Shown here: positions 1 through 10,748 of the stretch, piece after piece
How the letters are laid out: each line of letters begins with the position of its first letter
How positions within the stretch are numbered: position 1 is the stretch's first letter
Assembly: GCF_945956965.1 (NCBI RefSeq)
Contig: NZ_CAMFJS010000008.1
Location: forward strand, 62,001 to 126,000
Direction of reading: 5' to 3'
Length of the DNA: 64,000 bases
From: an uncultured Roseateles sp.
GTDB lineage: Bacteria; Pseudomonadota; Gammaproteobacteria; Burkholderiales; Burkholderiaceae_C
Program-made: the position numbers and the translations under genes
The notes under the pieces: model-generated
The model's input: only the letters and a program-made list of their open reading frames with translations
What the model was told of the DNA's origin: nothing
Databases searched by the model: none

Positions 1-640
1 AGGCATCAATCGTGTAGCTGCCGACATTGCTGCCGGGCGCGCGGCTCAGCGCGCCGGACAACTTGTCCTCACCCACCAGATTGCCCGCAGTGACGGTGTA
101 GCTCAGCGTCGGGTCCACATTGCCGTAGACCTTGCTCAGGGCGTCCGCCGTCACCGTGATCGGGCGCGGGGTGATGCTCAGCGTGCCGTTCTTGGCGGTG
201 ACCAGGTAGTTGCCGTTGGCCAGGGCCGAGGCATCAATCGTGTAGCTGCCGACATTGCTGCCGGGCGCGCGGCTCAGCGCGCCGGACAACTTGTCCTCAC
301 CGACCAGATTGCCCGCAGTGACGGTGTAGCTCAGCGCCGGGTCCACATTGCCGTAGACCTTGCTCAGGGCGTCCGCCGTGACCGTGATCGGGCGCGGGGT
401 GATGCTCAGGGTGCCGTTATTGGCGGTGACCAGGTAGTTGCCGTTGGCCAGGGCCGAGGCGTCGATGGTGTAGCTGCCGACATTGCTGCCGGGCGCACGG
501 CTCAGTGCGCCGGACAAGCTGTCGCCATTGACCAAGTTGCCCGCAGTGACGGCGTAGCTCAGCGCCGGGTCGGCGTTGCCGTAGACCTTGCTCTGCGTAT
601 TGGCCGTCACCGTGATCGGGCGCGGCGTGATCGTCAGCGT
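1..640 (-). repeat. Tandem 228-bp (76-aa) MBG-domain repeats
   Basis: Nearly identical units begin at about 3, 231 and 459, so the period is 228 bp or 76 residues. Each encodes ITPRPITVTA...KVYGN.DP.LSY...NL..GD.LSGALSR.PGSNVGSYTID. The unit at 459 has diverged slightly, and a more distant copy follows at about 640-880. The array runs off the window edge, so the copy number is unknown. Such MBG-type stalk repeats vary in number by recombination. Confidence 0.9.
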
Positions 641-3600
641 GCCGTTGACGACATTGCTGAAATCGTAGTTGTCAGCCACCAGGCTGCCAACGCCGGCCGT
701 GATGGCCACCGTGCCCACGCCGGTGTTGCTGCCAGCGCTGCTGGTGTAGCTGGCCTGGCCACCAAAACCAGCCGCCGTGCCGGCGTTTTCACCGTTCACA
801 AAGCCGCTGATCACACCGCCAAAATTGGGCACGGCGTTGCCGTAAACCTTGTTGCTGTTATTGGCGGTGACGGTCAGCGGCGCTTTGGCGATGCTGAAGC
901 TACCGTTGGTGTTGCCGCTGGCAGCCACCGTGAAGCCCGACTTGAGGATGGTGACGCTCAGCCCGGTATACACCCCGGCATTGGTGAAGCCGGTGACGGT
1001 GCTGCCGTTGAACTGGAAGCTGTAGTCGGTGCCCGCCACCCAGCTGCTGTAGTTGGCGCCGAAGATGCTGCTGCTGCTCCACAAATCGCCCAGCGCGTAG
1101 GCGCCGCCGCTGTAGACATAGTTGCCGCTCAGCGTCCCCAGGGTGTAGCTCAAGCTCAGCACCGATGGCTTGATGTGCCACACCGGCCCGCTGCTACCCA
1201 TGGTCAAGCGCGGGTAGAAGTTGTCGCCGCTCAGCTCGCTGTTGGTCGCGATGTTCCAGCCGGCGTTTTGGTAGAGCGCAATATCGTTCAGCTGCGCCGT
1301 GGTCTTGCCCACGCCGCCGCCGCTGAACGTGGTACCGCTGGTCTCGGTGTTCCAGAAGCTATTGGTGACCGTACCCCCTTGGTTACCCACCAGGCCGGCC
1401 GCGCCGGCGGGCACCTGGCCGCTGGCAAAGCTGTTGCTGACGGTGCCGGTGAAGAGGCCGACCAGCCCACCGATGTTTGCCAAGTACGTTCCGGTAGTGC
1501 TCAGATTGCCGCTGGCATAGCTGTTGTCGATGGCGATGTCGAGGGAGTAGCCGACCAAGCCGCCCAACTGCGCGCGCTCGCCCCCGCCCACATTGCCGGT
1601 GGCATAGGACTGTGAAATGACGCCGCCGCCGGCGGAAAACCCGACCAAGCCGCCGGCAGCCACGGCGTCACCGCCCGTCACCGCCCCGGTGGCATAGGAC
1701 TGCGAAATGCTGCCAGCAGCCTGCACCCCCACCAGGCCACCGGCCATCAACGCGCTGTCCCCGCTGTTGTCGAGGCCAGCCACGGTCACCGCGCCACTGG
1801 CATGGCTGTTGGCGATGCTGCTCGATCCGGCGAAGCCGATGAGCCCGCCGGCGATGCTGGCGACCCCACCCTGCACATTGCCGCTGGCCGACACGCCGCT
1901 GTAATGGCCGTTGGTATCGGAACCCACCAGGCCACCGACCATGGCGCTGGTCCCGCCCCTGACACGGCTGCCGGAACTGGACTCGGACACGGTGATGTCC
2001 TTGGCCTCGCCCACCAGGCCGCCGGCGAACGCGCTATTGTCCGCGTCAAGCCAGTTGCTTACCGACACCGCGCCACGGGCTTGGCTGCCGACGATGCTGC
2101 TGCCACTGGCCGAGCCGATCAGCCCGCCGACATGGCTGCCAAGACCACCTTGCACAGTGCCGTTGTAGGACAGCAAGCTGTAGCTGCCGTTGGTGTCGGA
2201 ACCCACCAAGCCGCCGATTCGGGCACCGTCTTCGCCCGTGACAGCGCTCCAGGAACTGGACTCGGACAGGGTGATGAAGTAGGCCTCACCCACCAGGCCG
2301 CCGGCGAAGGCGCGGTTGTCCGCGTCAATCGAGCTGCCCACCGACACCTCGCGACCGGCTTCGCTGCCGACGATGCTGCTGCGATCGGCATAGCCGATCA
2401 GCCCGCCGGCGCGGCCGCCTTCACCAGCATGCACCATGCCGCCGCTGGCCGACACGTTGCTGTAATTGCCCTGCTGATCGTAGCCAACCAGGCCGCCGAC
2501 GTAGGAGATATCTCCGCCCGTGACAGAACTTGAGGAACTGGCATCGGACACGGTGACGAAGTAGGCGTAGCCCACCAGGCCGCCCACACTGGCATATTGG
2601 CCCAAGCCGGTCACCGCGCCACTGGATTGGCTGCGGGTGATGCTGCTGCGCGACGCCTCGCCGATGAGGCCGCCGGCAGTGCTTTCATTACCGACGGCGG
2701 TGACATCGCCAATGGCACTGGAGTCGCTGACGTTGCTGGGAGTGTTTTGCTCGCCCGACAGCTTGCCCACCAGGCCGCCGACCTTGGTGTAGCCTGTTAC
2801 TGAGCCGGTGGCCGTCGCGTTGGTGAGGGTCAAGTTGTGGGCGCCGCCGATCAGGCCGCCCACAGAGTCTCCTTCGCCGGTCACGTTGCCGGTCACGTTG
2901 CCGGTCACGTTGCCGGTGGCATGGACGTCGTTGAGGCTCGCTTTTTCGACGTAGCCGATCAGGCCACCCACGTTGTATCCCGCGCCGGTCACCGCGCCGC
3001 TGGCACGGCCGCCTTGGAGGGTCGACATCGTGGCGTAGCCGAGGTAGCCGATCAAACCGCCCACATTGTCGCCCGTACCGGTCACCGCGCCGCTGGCTTG
3101 CACATTGCTTAAGCTGACGCCGTCAAAGGCCTTGCCGACCAAGCCCCCCACATATTCGGACCCCGAGACCGTGATAGCGGCCGACGAATTGCTGAGCGAG
3201 CCGCCGGTCATGGTGCCGACCAGGCCGCCCGTGGAGAAGTCCTGGTTCTCGACCGTGCTCTCGACCTTGCCCCCGCTGACCTTCACATTGCTGATGATGG
3301 TGTTGTTATAGGCATTGCCCACCAGCGCGCCGGTTCGACCAGCGCCGGTGATGTAGGCATCCACGAGGCTCAGATTGGAAATCCGAGCGCCGTTGGTGCC
3401 GGCGAACAGGCCCACAGCGAGTTGATCCGGGTGATTGATGGTCATCCCGCTGATGCTGTGGCCCAGGCCGTCAAACTGCAGGCCCGCGCTGTTGATCTGC
3501 AGGGGGCTGAAGTCAGGGGTGTGCGAGGCGTCGATGTCGGCCCCCAGCACATAGCGCGCGTTGGCGACATCGGGCAAGGCTTGCAGGGCCTCAATGCTGG

Positions 3601-5010
3601 TCAGCACCGTCCAGGCCTTCAGCATATCGCTGCCGCCCGCGTGGGTGAAGTAGTTGTCGCCGGCCTGCAAGTTGATCTTGCCGGCTGCGCCGTACTGGAT
3701 GCTGGGCGTGTAGCCGCCGCCATCGCTGCCCTGGCCGTAAAATAGCGCCACTTGGCCGTTGGCGTGTTGGGCAGTGATGGGGGCGTTGATGTGAATGTCG
3801 CGATCGGCGAGGAGTCCCAGCATGGTGTTGGCATTCCAGCTGACCGCGTCGCTCACAAAGATGTCGCCGTGGCCACCGGACGTGCCCTGGTTGGCGGTAT
3901 CGATTTGGACGGTGTTGTTGGCCAGCTGGCTGCTGAGTTGGGCGCCGGTGATGTCCCCGCCGCTGGCGGCGATGGTGAAGTCATTGGGGTCGATCAGCCA
4001 GCGGCCGGTCTTGCCTTGGGCGGCCTTGGTCGTGACCGCCAGACTGTCCTGAAATTTGACCTTGGCCGCGCTGGTTTCGATGAAGCCGCCGTCGCCGCCC
4101 AGTGGCGCGCTGGCGTCGAGCCGGCCGCCGACCGAGATCGCGTCATGCGCCAGGTCGCCCAGCAGCAGGATCTGGCCCTTCTCGCCGCTGGCCAGGGTTT
4201 GCGCCTCGATCACGCCGCTGTGGTTGATGACCGTGGCGCCCAGGTCGCCAGCGGCCTTGGCGGTTAGCAGCACCAGGCCGCCGTTGGCGCGAATGGCACC
4301 GCCGTTGTCGATCAGCGCGTTCAGCGCGCCTTCATCCACCTCCAGCTTGACCTTGCCGCCCAGGTCCAGCGTGACGCGGCGCCCGGCGCCCAGCAGCACC
4401 TGGCCGCCATCGGCCTGCAGCGTGCCGCTGTTGCTGATCTTGGCGGCGATCAGCGCAATCGCGCCGCCGCCGCTGGCCGTGATCTGGCCCTGGTTGACGA
4501 CCGCCTGCGTGCTATCGCCCTCAAACTTGTAGCGGCCGGCCAAGAATTCGGCGTTGCTGAGGTTCAAGGTGGAGGCCACCAGGCCGCCCACATTGACCTG
4601 CGCCGTGGGCGTGAACAGCACGCCGTTGGGGTTGAGCAAGAAGACCTGGCCGTTGGCGGTGAGCGCGCCCTGGATGCGCGAGACATCCGAGCCCAGCACC
4701 CGGTTCAGCGCCACCGCGCTGGACGAGGGCTGCACAAAGTTCACCGCCTGGCCCGCGCCGATGGAAAAGCTTTGCCAGTCGGTGGCGAGCTTGGCGCTGG
4801 ATTGGTTGATGGTCAAGGTGTTGCCGCTTTGGCTGATGGTGGCCGAGCCGGCCACCACTTGGCCGCCGGTGGGCAGGCCGGCCGCGCTGAGCGCCTGCAG
4901 CAGCCCGGTCAAGCGGGTGTTGAGCGCCGAGCTGCCGCCGCCTGCGCTGCCGCTGCTCTTGCCTGCACCCCTGGCCAGTTCGGAAACGGCTTGCCAGGTG
5001 CCGGTGCTGG
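1..5010 (-). CDS. Filamentous haemagglutinin-like two-partner-secretion exoprotein, partial and 5'-truncated
   Basis: One minus-strand frame stays open from about 5010 to the window edge, so at least 1650 residues are visible and the C-terminus lies outside. The N-terminal part carries the end of an ESPR-type extended signal (TGTWQAVSELARGAGKSS, about 4950-5000), followed by a TPS secretion domain with the typical DW.SF.IG, LNRV.G and NPNG motifs (about 4600-4900). Then come beta-helix sequence, many GLUG-type GGLVG repeats (about 1400-3200) and MBG repeats (1-880). Proteins of this family are exported by a TpsB pore and act as large surface adhesins. No TpsB gene is in view. The start of the ESPR (the usual Met-Asn-Lys segment) is absent: upstream the sequence runs into a histidine kinase gene, so the gene has no credible start codon as it stands. 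Confidence 0.85.
2877..2912 (-). repeat. Three perfect 12-bp direct repeats within the exoprotein
   Basis: The 12-mer CCGGTCACGTTG occurs three times back to back (2877, 2889, 2901), which adds the tetrapeptide NVTG in tandem. It is probably a slipped-strand length polymorphism inside the GLUG region. It keeps the reading frame. Confidence 0.75.
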
Positions 5011-6441
5011 CGCAGCAGCAGCCTGGCTCGCAGCTTGCACCGCAGCAGCTGATGTTGCGCGCGCCAGATTGCTCAGCGCGCCGTCCAGCGTTGCCACCGG
5101 GCCGCGCAACTCATGCGAAAGAAGCGTCATGAATTGGCGCTGCTCCAGCAGCAGGGCCTCGCCTGCCTGGGCCTGCGTCTGCGCAATGATCTGCTGCTGG
5201 CGCAAGCTCCGCTGTTGGCGTGACACCAGCAAAAAGTACAACAAGCCATGCAGCATGAGGCCGGCGTGCAAGCTGCCATCCAGCCAAGCGGTGCTATCGA
5301 GTAAGCCCAGATTGCGGATCATGCGCATGATGGCGGGCAGCAGCACCGGCAAGATTGCCAGCAAGACCCAGCGCGCCTGCGGCTCACGCTGCCACAGCCA
5401 CAAACTCAGGCCCAAGGCCAACATCAGCAGCAAGCACAGCAGCCCGGTCGCCGACAAGAAAGGAATCAGGCGCTCAAACTGCCCGCCCAGCAAGCTCAGC
5501 ACGCTGAGGCCAAAGATCGCCCAGGCCAGCATCTCAAAGCCCCGCGCCAAGCGCGGCAGATGCTGTGGCGCTTGCATCAAGCTCAGGTTCACACGCACGA
5601 ACAGGGCCAGCGAGAGCGAAATCGACAGGCCGATCAGAAAGTCCTGCTGCTGATTGCGTACGGCCACGACATAAAGGCCCAACCAGCCGTCGCCGGCCGC
5701 GCGGTTAAGGGTGGCCATCAGCAGATAGGCGCCACAAGAAAAGTGCAGCCAATACGGTGTCAACAGCCCCAGCACCAGCGAAGCGAGTGCCAGGCAAACC
5801 ATGCCGCCGATGAACAAGCCCGCCAACATCGTCTTGGTCTGAATTTCCTGCTGCAAGGCCGGCAATTGCCAGAACACGGGGCGCACGATCTTGGCGTTAT
5901 TGGTGTCGACCCGCAGCCAGAGGGTCTGCACTTGCTCGCCCTGGAGTTCGATATGGAACAGGCTGTGGCGGTATGGCAGCTCGGTGCTTGCGGGGGGCAA
6001 TACCGTGCCGCCGTGGCGCGCTGCTGGCTCGGCGGCCGGCGCTAGCGCGCCATCAAGGCGCTGCTGCGGCTCCACCCACAGCGTCAGCTCATCCAGAAAA
6101 CCCGGCGCGACTTCCAGCCACCAATCGGCAGGCGCGCCGGCACCACCTTGCACCTGCATACGGAGCCAGACCACTCCCGGCCGAAAGCCCAGATTGACAT
6201 CGCCGGGCAGGGCCTCAAAGCGCTGCTGGCGGGCCTGTGCCAGATCGGCCCGGCCACTTTCATCCACCCAAATTTGCAAATGCCCTGAAGGCAGAACTTT
6301 CTGCCCAGACAATAGCAGGGGCGCGGGCTGCGGCTCGGCCCGGCTTGGCTGAGGCCCGAGCACAAGCAGCACGATCAGAAGTGTCAGAAATCTCAGAGAT
6401 GGGCCCCAAGCCCTCAACAACAAAGAAGTAAATAAATTCAT
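4909..6441 (-). pseudogene. 7TM-DISM-type sensor histidine kinase, truncated after the H-box
   Basis: The frame starts at ATG 6441 with a signal peptide (MNLFTSLLL...PSRAEP). It continues with a 7TMR-DISM extracellular domain (about residues 40-190), seven hydrophobic segments (about 195-400) and a HisKA start with the H-box LLSHELRG (about residue 430). After ARATSAAA the sequence turns into low-complexity Ala/Pro and then into out-of-frame sequence of the adjacent exoprotein, and stops at 4909. The rest of HisKA and the whole ATPase domain are missing, so the product should not phosphorylate. The partner response regulator is divergent and intact. Either a genomic deletion or an assembly join explains this. 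M30 of the longer open frame was chosen as start because the signal peptide begins there. Confidence 0.75.
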
Positions 6442-7111
6442 GCGAAACGCCAGCGTGCTATTGCTTGAGGACGATGCCGACCTGCGACAAGAGGTCAAGG
6501 AATATCTGGAGATGGAGGGCTGCCACATTGTTGAGGCCGGTAGTCTGGACGAAGCGCGGGCCTTGCTGCGCCGTCAGTCGGTGCACGCGATTGTGTTGGA
6601 TGTTGGCCTGCCCGACGGCAGCGGCCTCGAGGCCCTGCCCGAATTACGCCGCCTGGGCGCTTGCCCGGTCGTGATGATGACGGCCTGGGGCCAGTTGCCT
6701 CAGCGCTTGCAAGGCCTGGACAAGGGCGCCGACTATTACCTGGTCAAGCCGGTGGCCTTGGCCGAACTGGCCGCCGTGTTGAAGCGCCTGCTGTCGCGCA
6801 GCCCGATTTGCGATGGCTGGAGCGCAGACGCGAACACCCGCAATTTGACCTCCCCGGAGGGCGTACAACTGCAGCTGACCATGTCCGAATGGCAGTTTGT
6901 GCAAGCCTTGCGCGATGCCGGCGGCCAAGTCGTGGAACGCGAACAGTTGGTGCTGGCCCTGAACCAGCAGCCGGCCGATTACGACGCGCGCCGCATGCAC
7001 AGCCTGGTGCAACGCCTGCGCGGCAAGGCGCGGGCGGTCGGCATTGAGACCCTGCCCGTCCCTTCGCGCCATGGCGAGGGCTATGTCTGGTTGGACGCGG
7101 CAAGGATTTGA
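6440..7111 (+). CDS. OmpR/PhoB-family response regulator
   Basis: This 223-residue two-domain regulator has a receiver domain (about 1-115) with Asp11, Asp12, the phospho-acceptor Asp54, Thr81 and Lys103. A C-terminal winged helix (about 130-220) ends with RHGEGYVWL. It would bind DNA after phosphorylation by the neighbouring 7TM-DISM kinase, which is truncated here. Its ATG overlaps the ATG of that kinase in a shared CATG on opposite strands. The C-terminal domain is shorter and less canonical than in PhoB. Targets cannot be read from the sequence. Confidence 0.88.
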   Translation: MRNASVLLLEDDADLRQEVKEYLEMEGCHIVEAGSLDEARALLRRQSVHAIVLDVGLPDGSGLEALPELRRLGACPVVMMTAWGQLPQRLQGLDKGADYYLVKPVALAELAAVLKRLLSRSPICDGWSADANTRNLTSPEGVQLQLTMSEWQFVQALRDAGGQVVEREQLVLALNQQPADYDARRMHSLVQRLRGKARAVGIETLPVPSRHGEGYVWLDAARI

Positions 7112-7552
7112 GCGGCTGAGTTTGCTCAGTAAAGCGGGGGCAAAACCGGAGCCCCTGAACCCACTGCCAGTTGCCGACTGGGTAAACACACTTGGGCAAG
7201 GTGTATGTACGCAAGGGGCATTTGCTGTTGAGAAATCGTTGGGCACATTCTGAGGCGAATTCTCAGGGATGCGTTGCCCCTTGCCATTACCGAGATCGGC
7301 GCTCCTGCGTCGATTTGGGATGTCGACTTTTTGCCGCGCTACTACCACCGCCAGTTTGACTGCCTTTTTCAACAGAATTGGCATGATCCCGACTGTGGAG
7401 AGCTTTGCTCGATGCGAGTTGCCGAGGCCAGACGCTTGCGTCATTTGAACCAGCTCTGGTCCACTGAGTCTATGTTTTCAGCCTTGCTGCTCGTCTTACA
7501 TTGGGCGACGCAGCCAAGGGAACAAGGCGCCAAGAATTCGCAATCCACAACG
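7112..7552. other. Intergenic stretch with a long-range inverted repeat
   Basis: This lies between two genes that end towards each other, and no convincing coding frame is present. It contains a perfect 10-bp inverted repeat, GCAAGGGGCA at 7211-7220 and TGCCCCTTGC at 7275-7284. A smaller CTGAG/CTCAG stem (7250-7254 and 7262-7266) sits inside it. A structured transcript is possible but unproven. Confidence 0.4.
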
Positions 7553-7582
7553 AAAAAGGGGCGGCCTGTTACCAAGCCGCCC
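7553..7582 (-). terminator. Rho-independent terminator of the DUF1302 gene
   Basis: Read on the minus strand, GGGCGGC (7576-7582) pairs with GCCGCCC (7559-7565) over a 10-nt loop. A C and then a run of five T follow (7553-7557). It lies 46 bp past the stop codon of the DUF1302 gene. Confidence 0.75.
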
Positions 7583-7627
7583 TGAAAAGCTGGGGCCCCT
7601 TGGGACCGCCTTGCTAAAAATGGATCG

Positions 7628-9349
7628 TTAGAGCGCGTACTTCATGACCAGAGACAACTGATTGCGATCGGTGAAGGGACGGTAAGTCAACAAGTCCACC
7701 GAGGGCGAGCCGAGGAAGCCCTGATAGGTCAAGCCCACCGAGAAGTTGCCGTTCCTGGTGAAGGTGGCACCCAGGGAGTAACGCGTGTCACCTTCGCCAC
7801 CGACGCCACCCAGAATGGTGCGGCCCTTCAGTTGCCGAGAAGCGCTGATCGGCACGCCCAGATCCCAGCCTTCAAAGACGCCGGGATAGCTCAACGACAA
7901 GGTGCCCGAGATGGCCAGCCCTCGATTGGTCTTGAAGGACAGCTGATCGCTCTCCGCAAAGCCAAAGTTGGCTGGGAAGGCTTCAGCGCCAGGCGCTTTG
8001 CGCGCCGTCACATTGCCCACCTTCACGTAGGCAATTTCACCCAGCAACAATGCACTATCGGCCAAAGGCGTACGCCCGGCGTTGTAGAAGGCGTTGAGGT
8101 TGAGCTGAGTCACATCGGCCCGCGTAGGGCTAGGCATGGTGGCGTTGGTGGCCGGGTTCACAACCGTATTGACCAGCGCCGGGGCGCCCCGCTTGTGCGA
8201 CAACTCACCCGCAAAGGCCACTGCACCCACCGTAGTGTTGAATGAGGCGCCGAGGAGTGGGATGTTGTCGAAGTAGCGGATGCGATAGCTGCCGTTGCCA
8301 ATCTGCTTGATGCCGCCGAAGGCAGCCTGCAGCGGCGCAGGAATCGCCGTTCCAGGTGTGAAAGCATTGATCTCGGGCAGCGGCGTGCGGTCGTGATAGT
8401 TCAGGTAGTAAAAGCCTAACTCGGTGTCATCGCTGACCCGAACCCGCGTACCCAAGCCCCATTGCCCGGTCTTGCTCGGCGTGATGTCCGCGCCACGAAC
8501 GCCGAAGGAGCAGCCATTGAAGCCTGCAAACAAGGGCGGCACCTGCGGGATGGCGGTGTAGGGGCCGAGGCAGTTAGCACCCGGGCCAGTGGCGTCGGAC
8601 GCACTCATGAAGCTGCCCGGTGCGGCGGCCAGAGTTTCCTGCCAGTTGAACTGCGCATGGGCCATCAGTGACCAGTTCGGGTTTACCTCAAGAATGGCGG
8701 AGATCTGATCTTCCGGCAGCAACTGGTCTTTGGTTTCGGTGCCCGGCACACCGGTCTTTGTGCCATCCGCAGGGCCTTGCGCCAGGGAAATGCCTGGGAA
8801 GAACAGTGCCTCACCCCAGGACACCACATGCCGGCCGCCACGCAGGGTCAGGCGCCCGACACTTCGAGTGTCAACAGATGTGTAGCCATAGGCGTCCAGG
8901 ATGCGGCTAAAGCCGCCGTGGTAGCGCTTGGCTTCAGGCGTGAATTCATTGAACGGTGCGGGCTTGTTCACCCCACCTGGATTGTTGGCAGCCGGATTGT
9001 TGTCGTTGCTGCGCCGATAGGCGGCGTCGTAGAAGCTGCTGGCAGACAACACAACACCGGTATCGCCCCTGAACACCTTGGCATCAAGGTTGAGAGCCAG
9101 TCGATTGGCTGTGTTGGCGTGATAGGCGAAATTGCTGTCACCGTCATTGCCACCTGAGTTGCTGACACGGCTGGTCAAGAGTGGATCGGGTTTGGACATG
9201 CGCATCGAGTTGGTATAGGTGCCAGTCAGGCGCCAATCCAGCTTCACGCCGTCGCTCAACTCAATGGTTTCACCCGCCTGCGAGGCAGCGCACAAACTCA
9301 AGGCCAGGGTCGCGGCCGCCAGCGCTGGCAGCGTTTTTTTCATATGCAT
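7628..9349 (-). CDS. DUF1302 family outer-membrane protein
   Basis: The product has 573 residues with a cleavable signal peptide (MHMKKTLPALAAATLALSLCAASQAG). It is rich in alternating beta-strand segments with many GLG, YS.GATF and SVGLTY patterns, as in a large outer-membrane barrel. DUF1302 proteins are commonly encoded beside DUF1329 proteins in steroid- and hydrocarbon-degrading proteobacteria and are suspected to help hydrophobic substrates cross the outer membrane; the molecular role is unproven. The start at 9349 is set by AGGAG nine bases upstream. It lies 22 bp downstream of the DUF1329 gene and is surely co-transcribed with it. A terminator follows at 7553-7582. Confidence 0.85.
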   Translation of the reverse strand: MHMKKTLPALAAATLALSLCAASQAGETIELSDGVKLDWRLTGTYTNSMRMSKPDPLLTSRVSNSGGNDGDSNFAYHANTANRLALNLDAKVFRGDTGVVLSASSFYDAAYRRSNDNNPAANNPGGVNKPAPFNEFTPEAKRYHGGFSRILDAYGYTSVDTRSVGRLTLRGGRHVVSWGEALFFPGISLAQGPADGTKTGVPGTETKDQLLPEDQISAILEVNPNWSLMAHAQFNWQETLAAAPGSFMSASDATGPGANCLGPYTAIPQVPPLFAGFNGCSFGVRGADITPSKTGQWGLGTRVRVSDDTELGFYYLNYHDRTPLPEINAFTPGTAIPAPLQAAFGGIKQIGNGSYRIRYFDNIPLLGASFNTTVGAVAFAGELSHKRGAPALVNTVVNPATNATMPSPTRADVTQLNLNAFYNAGRTPLADSALLLGEIAYVKVGNVTARKAPGAEAFPANFGFAESDQLSFKTNRGLAISGTLSLSYPGVFEGWDLGVPISASRQLKGRTILGGVGGEGDTRYSLGATFTRNGNFSVGLTYQGFLGSPSVDLLTYRPFTDRNQLSLVMKYAL

Positions 9350-9371
9350 GGCTGTTGTCTCCTGATTGAGG

Positions 9372-10748
9372 TCAATTGCCGGCGGCTCGGGCCGCATCTG
9401 GGGTGAACATGTCGGGCGTCAAATTGCCCTTGTTCAACAGGGGGCCGATGGGGCGCTCCTGGAACAGGTTGTAGGCCACGTAGCCACCCGAGTTCAGGTC
9501 GTAGAAGAAGCTGTTGCCGGAGTGCCAAGCCTGCGTGTCCGGCGTGTAGTAGTAGCCGGCAACGGCGTGCTGCCACAGCTGCTGGCGAGCGTCATAGATA
9601 TCGCTCATCACGGCATGCCAGGTGTCCTCGTCAAGGAACAGCACCCGCTTGCCGAAGAGATGGCGGAAGCCTTCCTTCAGCGAACCCTCCACCACCCAAA
9701 CGCGCCGCAGCTCATAACGAATCAGGTCCGGATTGGCGTGCCCGGGCTTGAGCAAATCCGCGTACTTGACAGTGTTGGCGTGCAGGCCAAAGGTGTTGGC
9801 CGGCACATAGACCTCGCGCTTGCCCACCAGCTTCCAGTTGTAGCGCTCGGGCGAGCCGTTGAAGAAGCGGTCAGCATCGGTGGTCATCTTGCCGCCTGTG
9901 CCCGGCATGGGATTGTCGAAGCCGAACAGCGGCACTTGGCGCACGCGCCGTGTGCCCGGGTCATAGGACCAAGCCAGGCGTTTGGAGACACCAAAATTGA
10001 CCGGCTCTGAGGACACGCTGACCGTGCCCTTTTCCCGCTCCGGCAACATGATCACATTGAGCGTTTGCGCCATCACACCTTCGAGCGGCTTGCCGATCTC
10101 TTCAGGCTTATTGGTGTGATCCATGCTCTTGTTCTCGGCGCGCCCGAAAGCGACGCTGCCGTTTGACAGGACATTAGCGGTGTCCCGGATGGTGTGCTCG
10201 TTGAACGCACGGAAGGGCAAGAGCATATTGAACAGGGCTTCGTTGCCACTCTTGGGCATGGGGAAGGCCACCGCGCCCTTGAATGACTTCACGCCCAGGC
10301 CGTCGGCGTTCATCTCCGACTCCAGCGCGTTCTTCTTCGCCACTGCGCACATGCTGTCCGGATAGCGGAAGTCCCGGTGCCCGGGATAGACCACGATGCG
10401 ATAGGTCTTGGGGTACTTGGCAAACATCGCCTTCTGACCGTCGGTCAGGCGTTCGGCATGCTGGGCCAGGTTCTCGCTGCTGATGGTGAACAGCGGCTTC
10501 TCGCCGGCATAGGGGTCAACAGGATGTTGGCCGACGTGAGGCGTGTACTTCATGCCCGGCGGCACGCCCTGCCATTTGCCGACGTACTCGGGCACGCCGC
10601 TGGCGCTACCGGCTTTTTCGGCACCCACGCAGGTGAGGGACTTGCCCAACTTATCCGCTTCGGCGGCAGGCACCTTGGCCAAAGCGCCAGCTGCCAGTAG
10701 CAGGCTGGCGGCAATGGCTGCCGGCACATGGATCATCGATCTCTTCAT
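9372..10748 (-). CDS. DUF1329 family (LolA-like) envelope protein
   Basis: The product has 458 residues. It begins with a signal peptide (MKRSMIHVPAAIAASLLLAAGALA) and continues with the DUF1329 fold, which resembles lipoprotein carriers such as LolA. The good ribosome site AGGAGACACAG precedes the ATG. It heads a two-gene unit with the DUF1302 gene. This pairing is typical of steroid-degradation loci and suggests periplasmic handling of a hydrophobic ligand. A degenerate copy of the regional palindrome lies about 145 bp upstream (10893-10912). Confidence 0.85.
   Translation of the reverse strand: MKRSMIHVPAAIAASLLLAAGALAKVPAAEADKLGKSLTCVGAEKAGSASGVPEYVGKWQGVPPGMKYTPHVGQHPVDPYAGEKPLFTISSENLAQHAERLTDGQKAMFAKYPKTYRIVVYPGHRDFRYPDSMCAVAKKNALESEMNADGLGVKSFKGAVAFPMPKSGNEALFNMLLPFRAFNEHTIRDTANVLSNGSVAFGRAENKSMDHTNKPEEIGKPLEGVMAQTLNVIMLPEREKGTVSVSSEPVNFGVSKRLAWSYDPGTRRVRQVPLFGFDNPMPGTGGKMTTDADRFFNGSPERYNWKLVGKREVYVPANTFGLHANTVKYADLLKPGHANPDLIRYELRRVWVVEGSLKEGFRHLFGKRVLFLDEDTWHAVMSDIYDARQQLWQHAVAGYYYTPDTQAWHSGNSFFYDLNSGGYVAYNLFQERPIGPLLNKGNLTPDMFTPDAARAAGN

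Noticed and set aside
1-640. Regular repeats that could suggest a CRISPR array
   Set aside because: The repeat unit is 228 bp with no unique spacers, and it translates into a known adhesin repeat.
7274-7585. A 103-codon plus-strand frame after the response regulator gene
   Set aside because: It runs through the terminator of the DUF1302 gene and has no ribosome site or known pattern.
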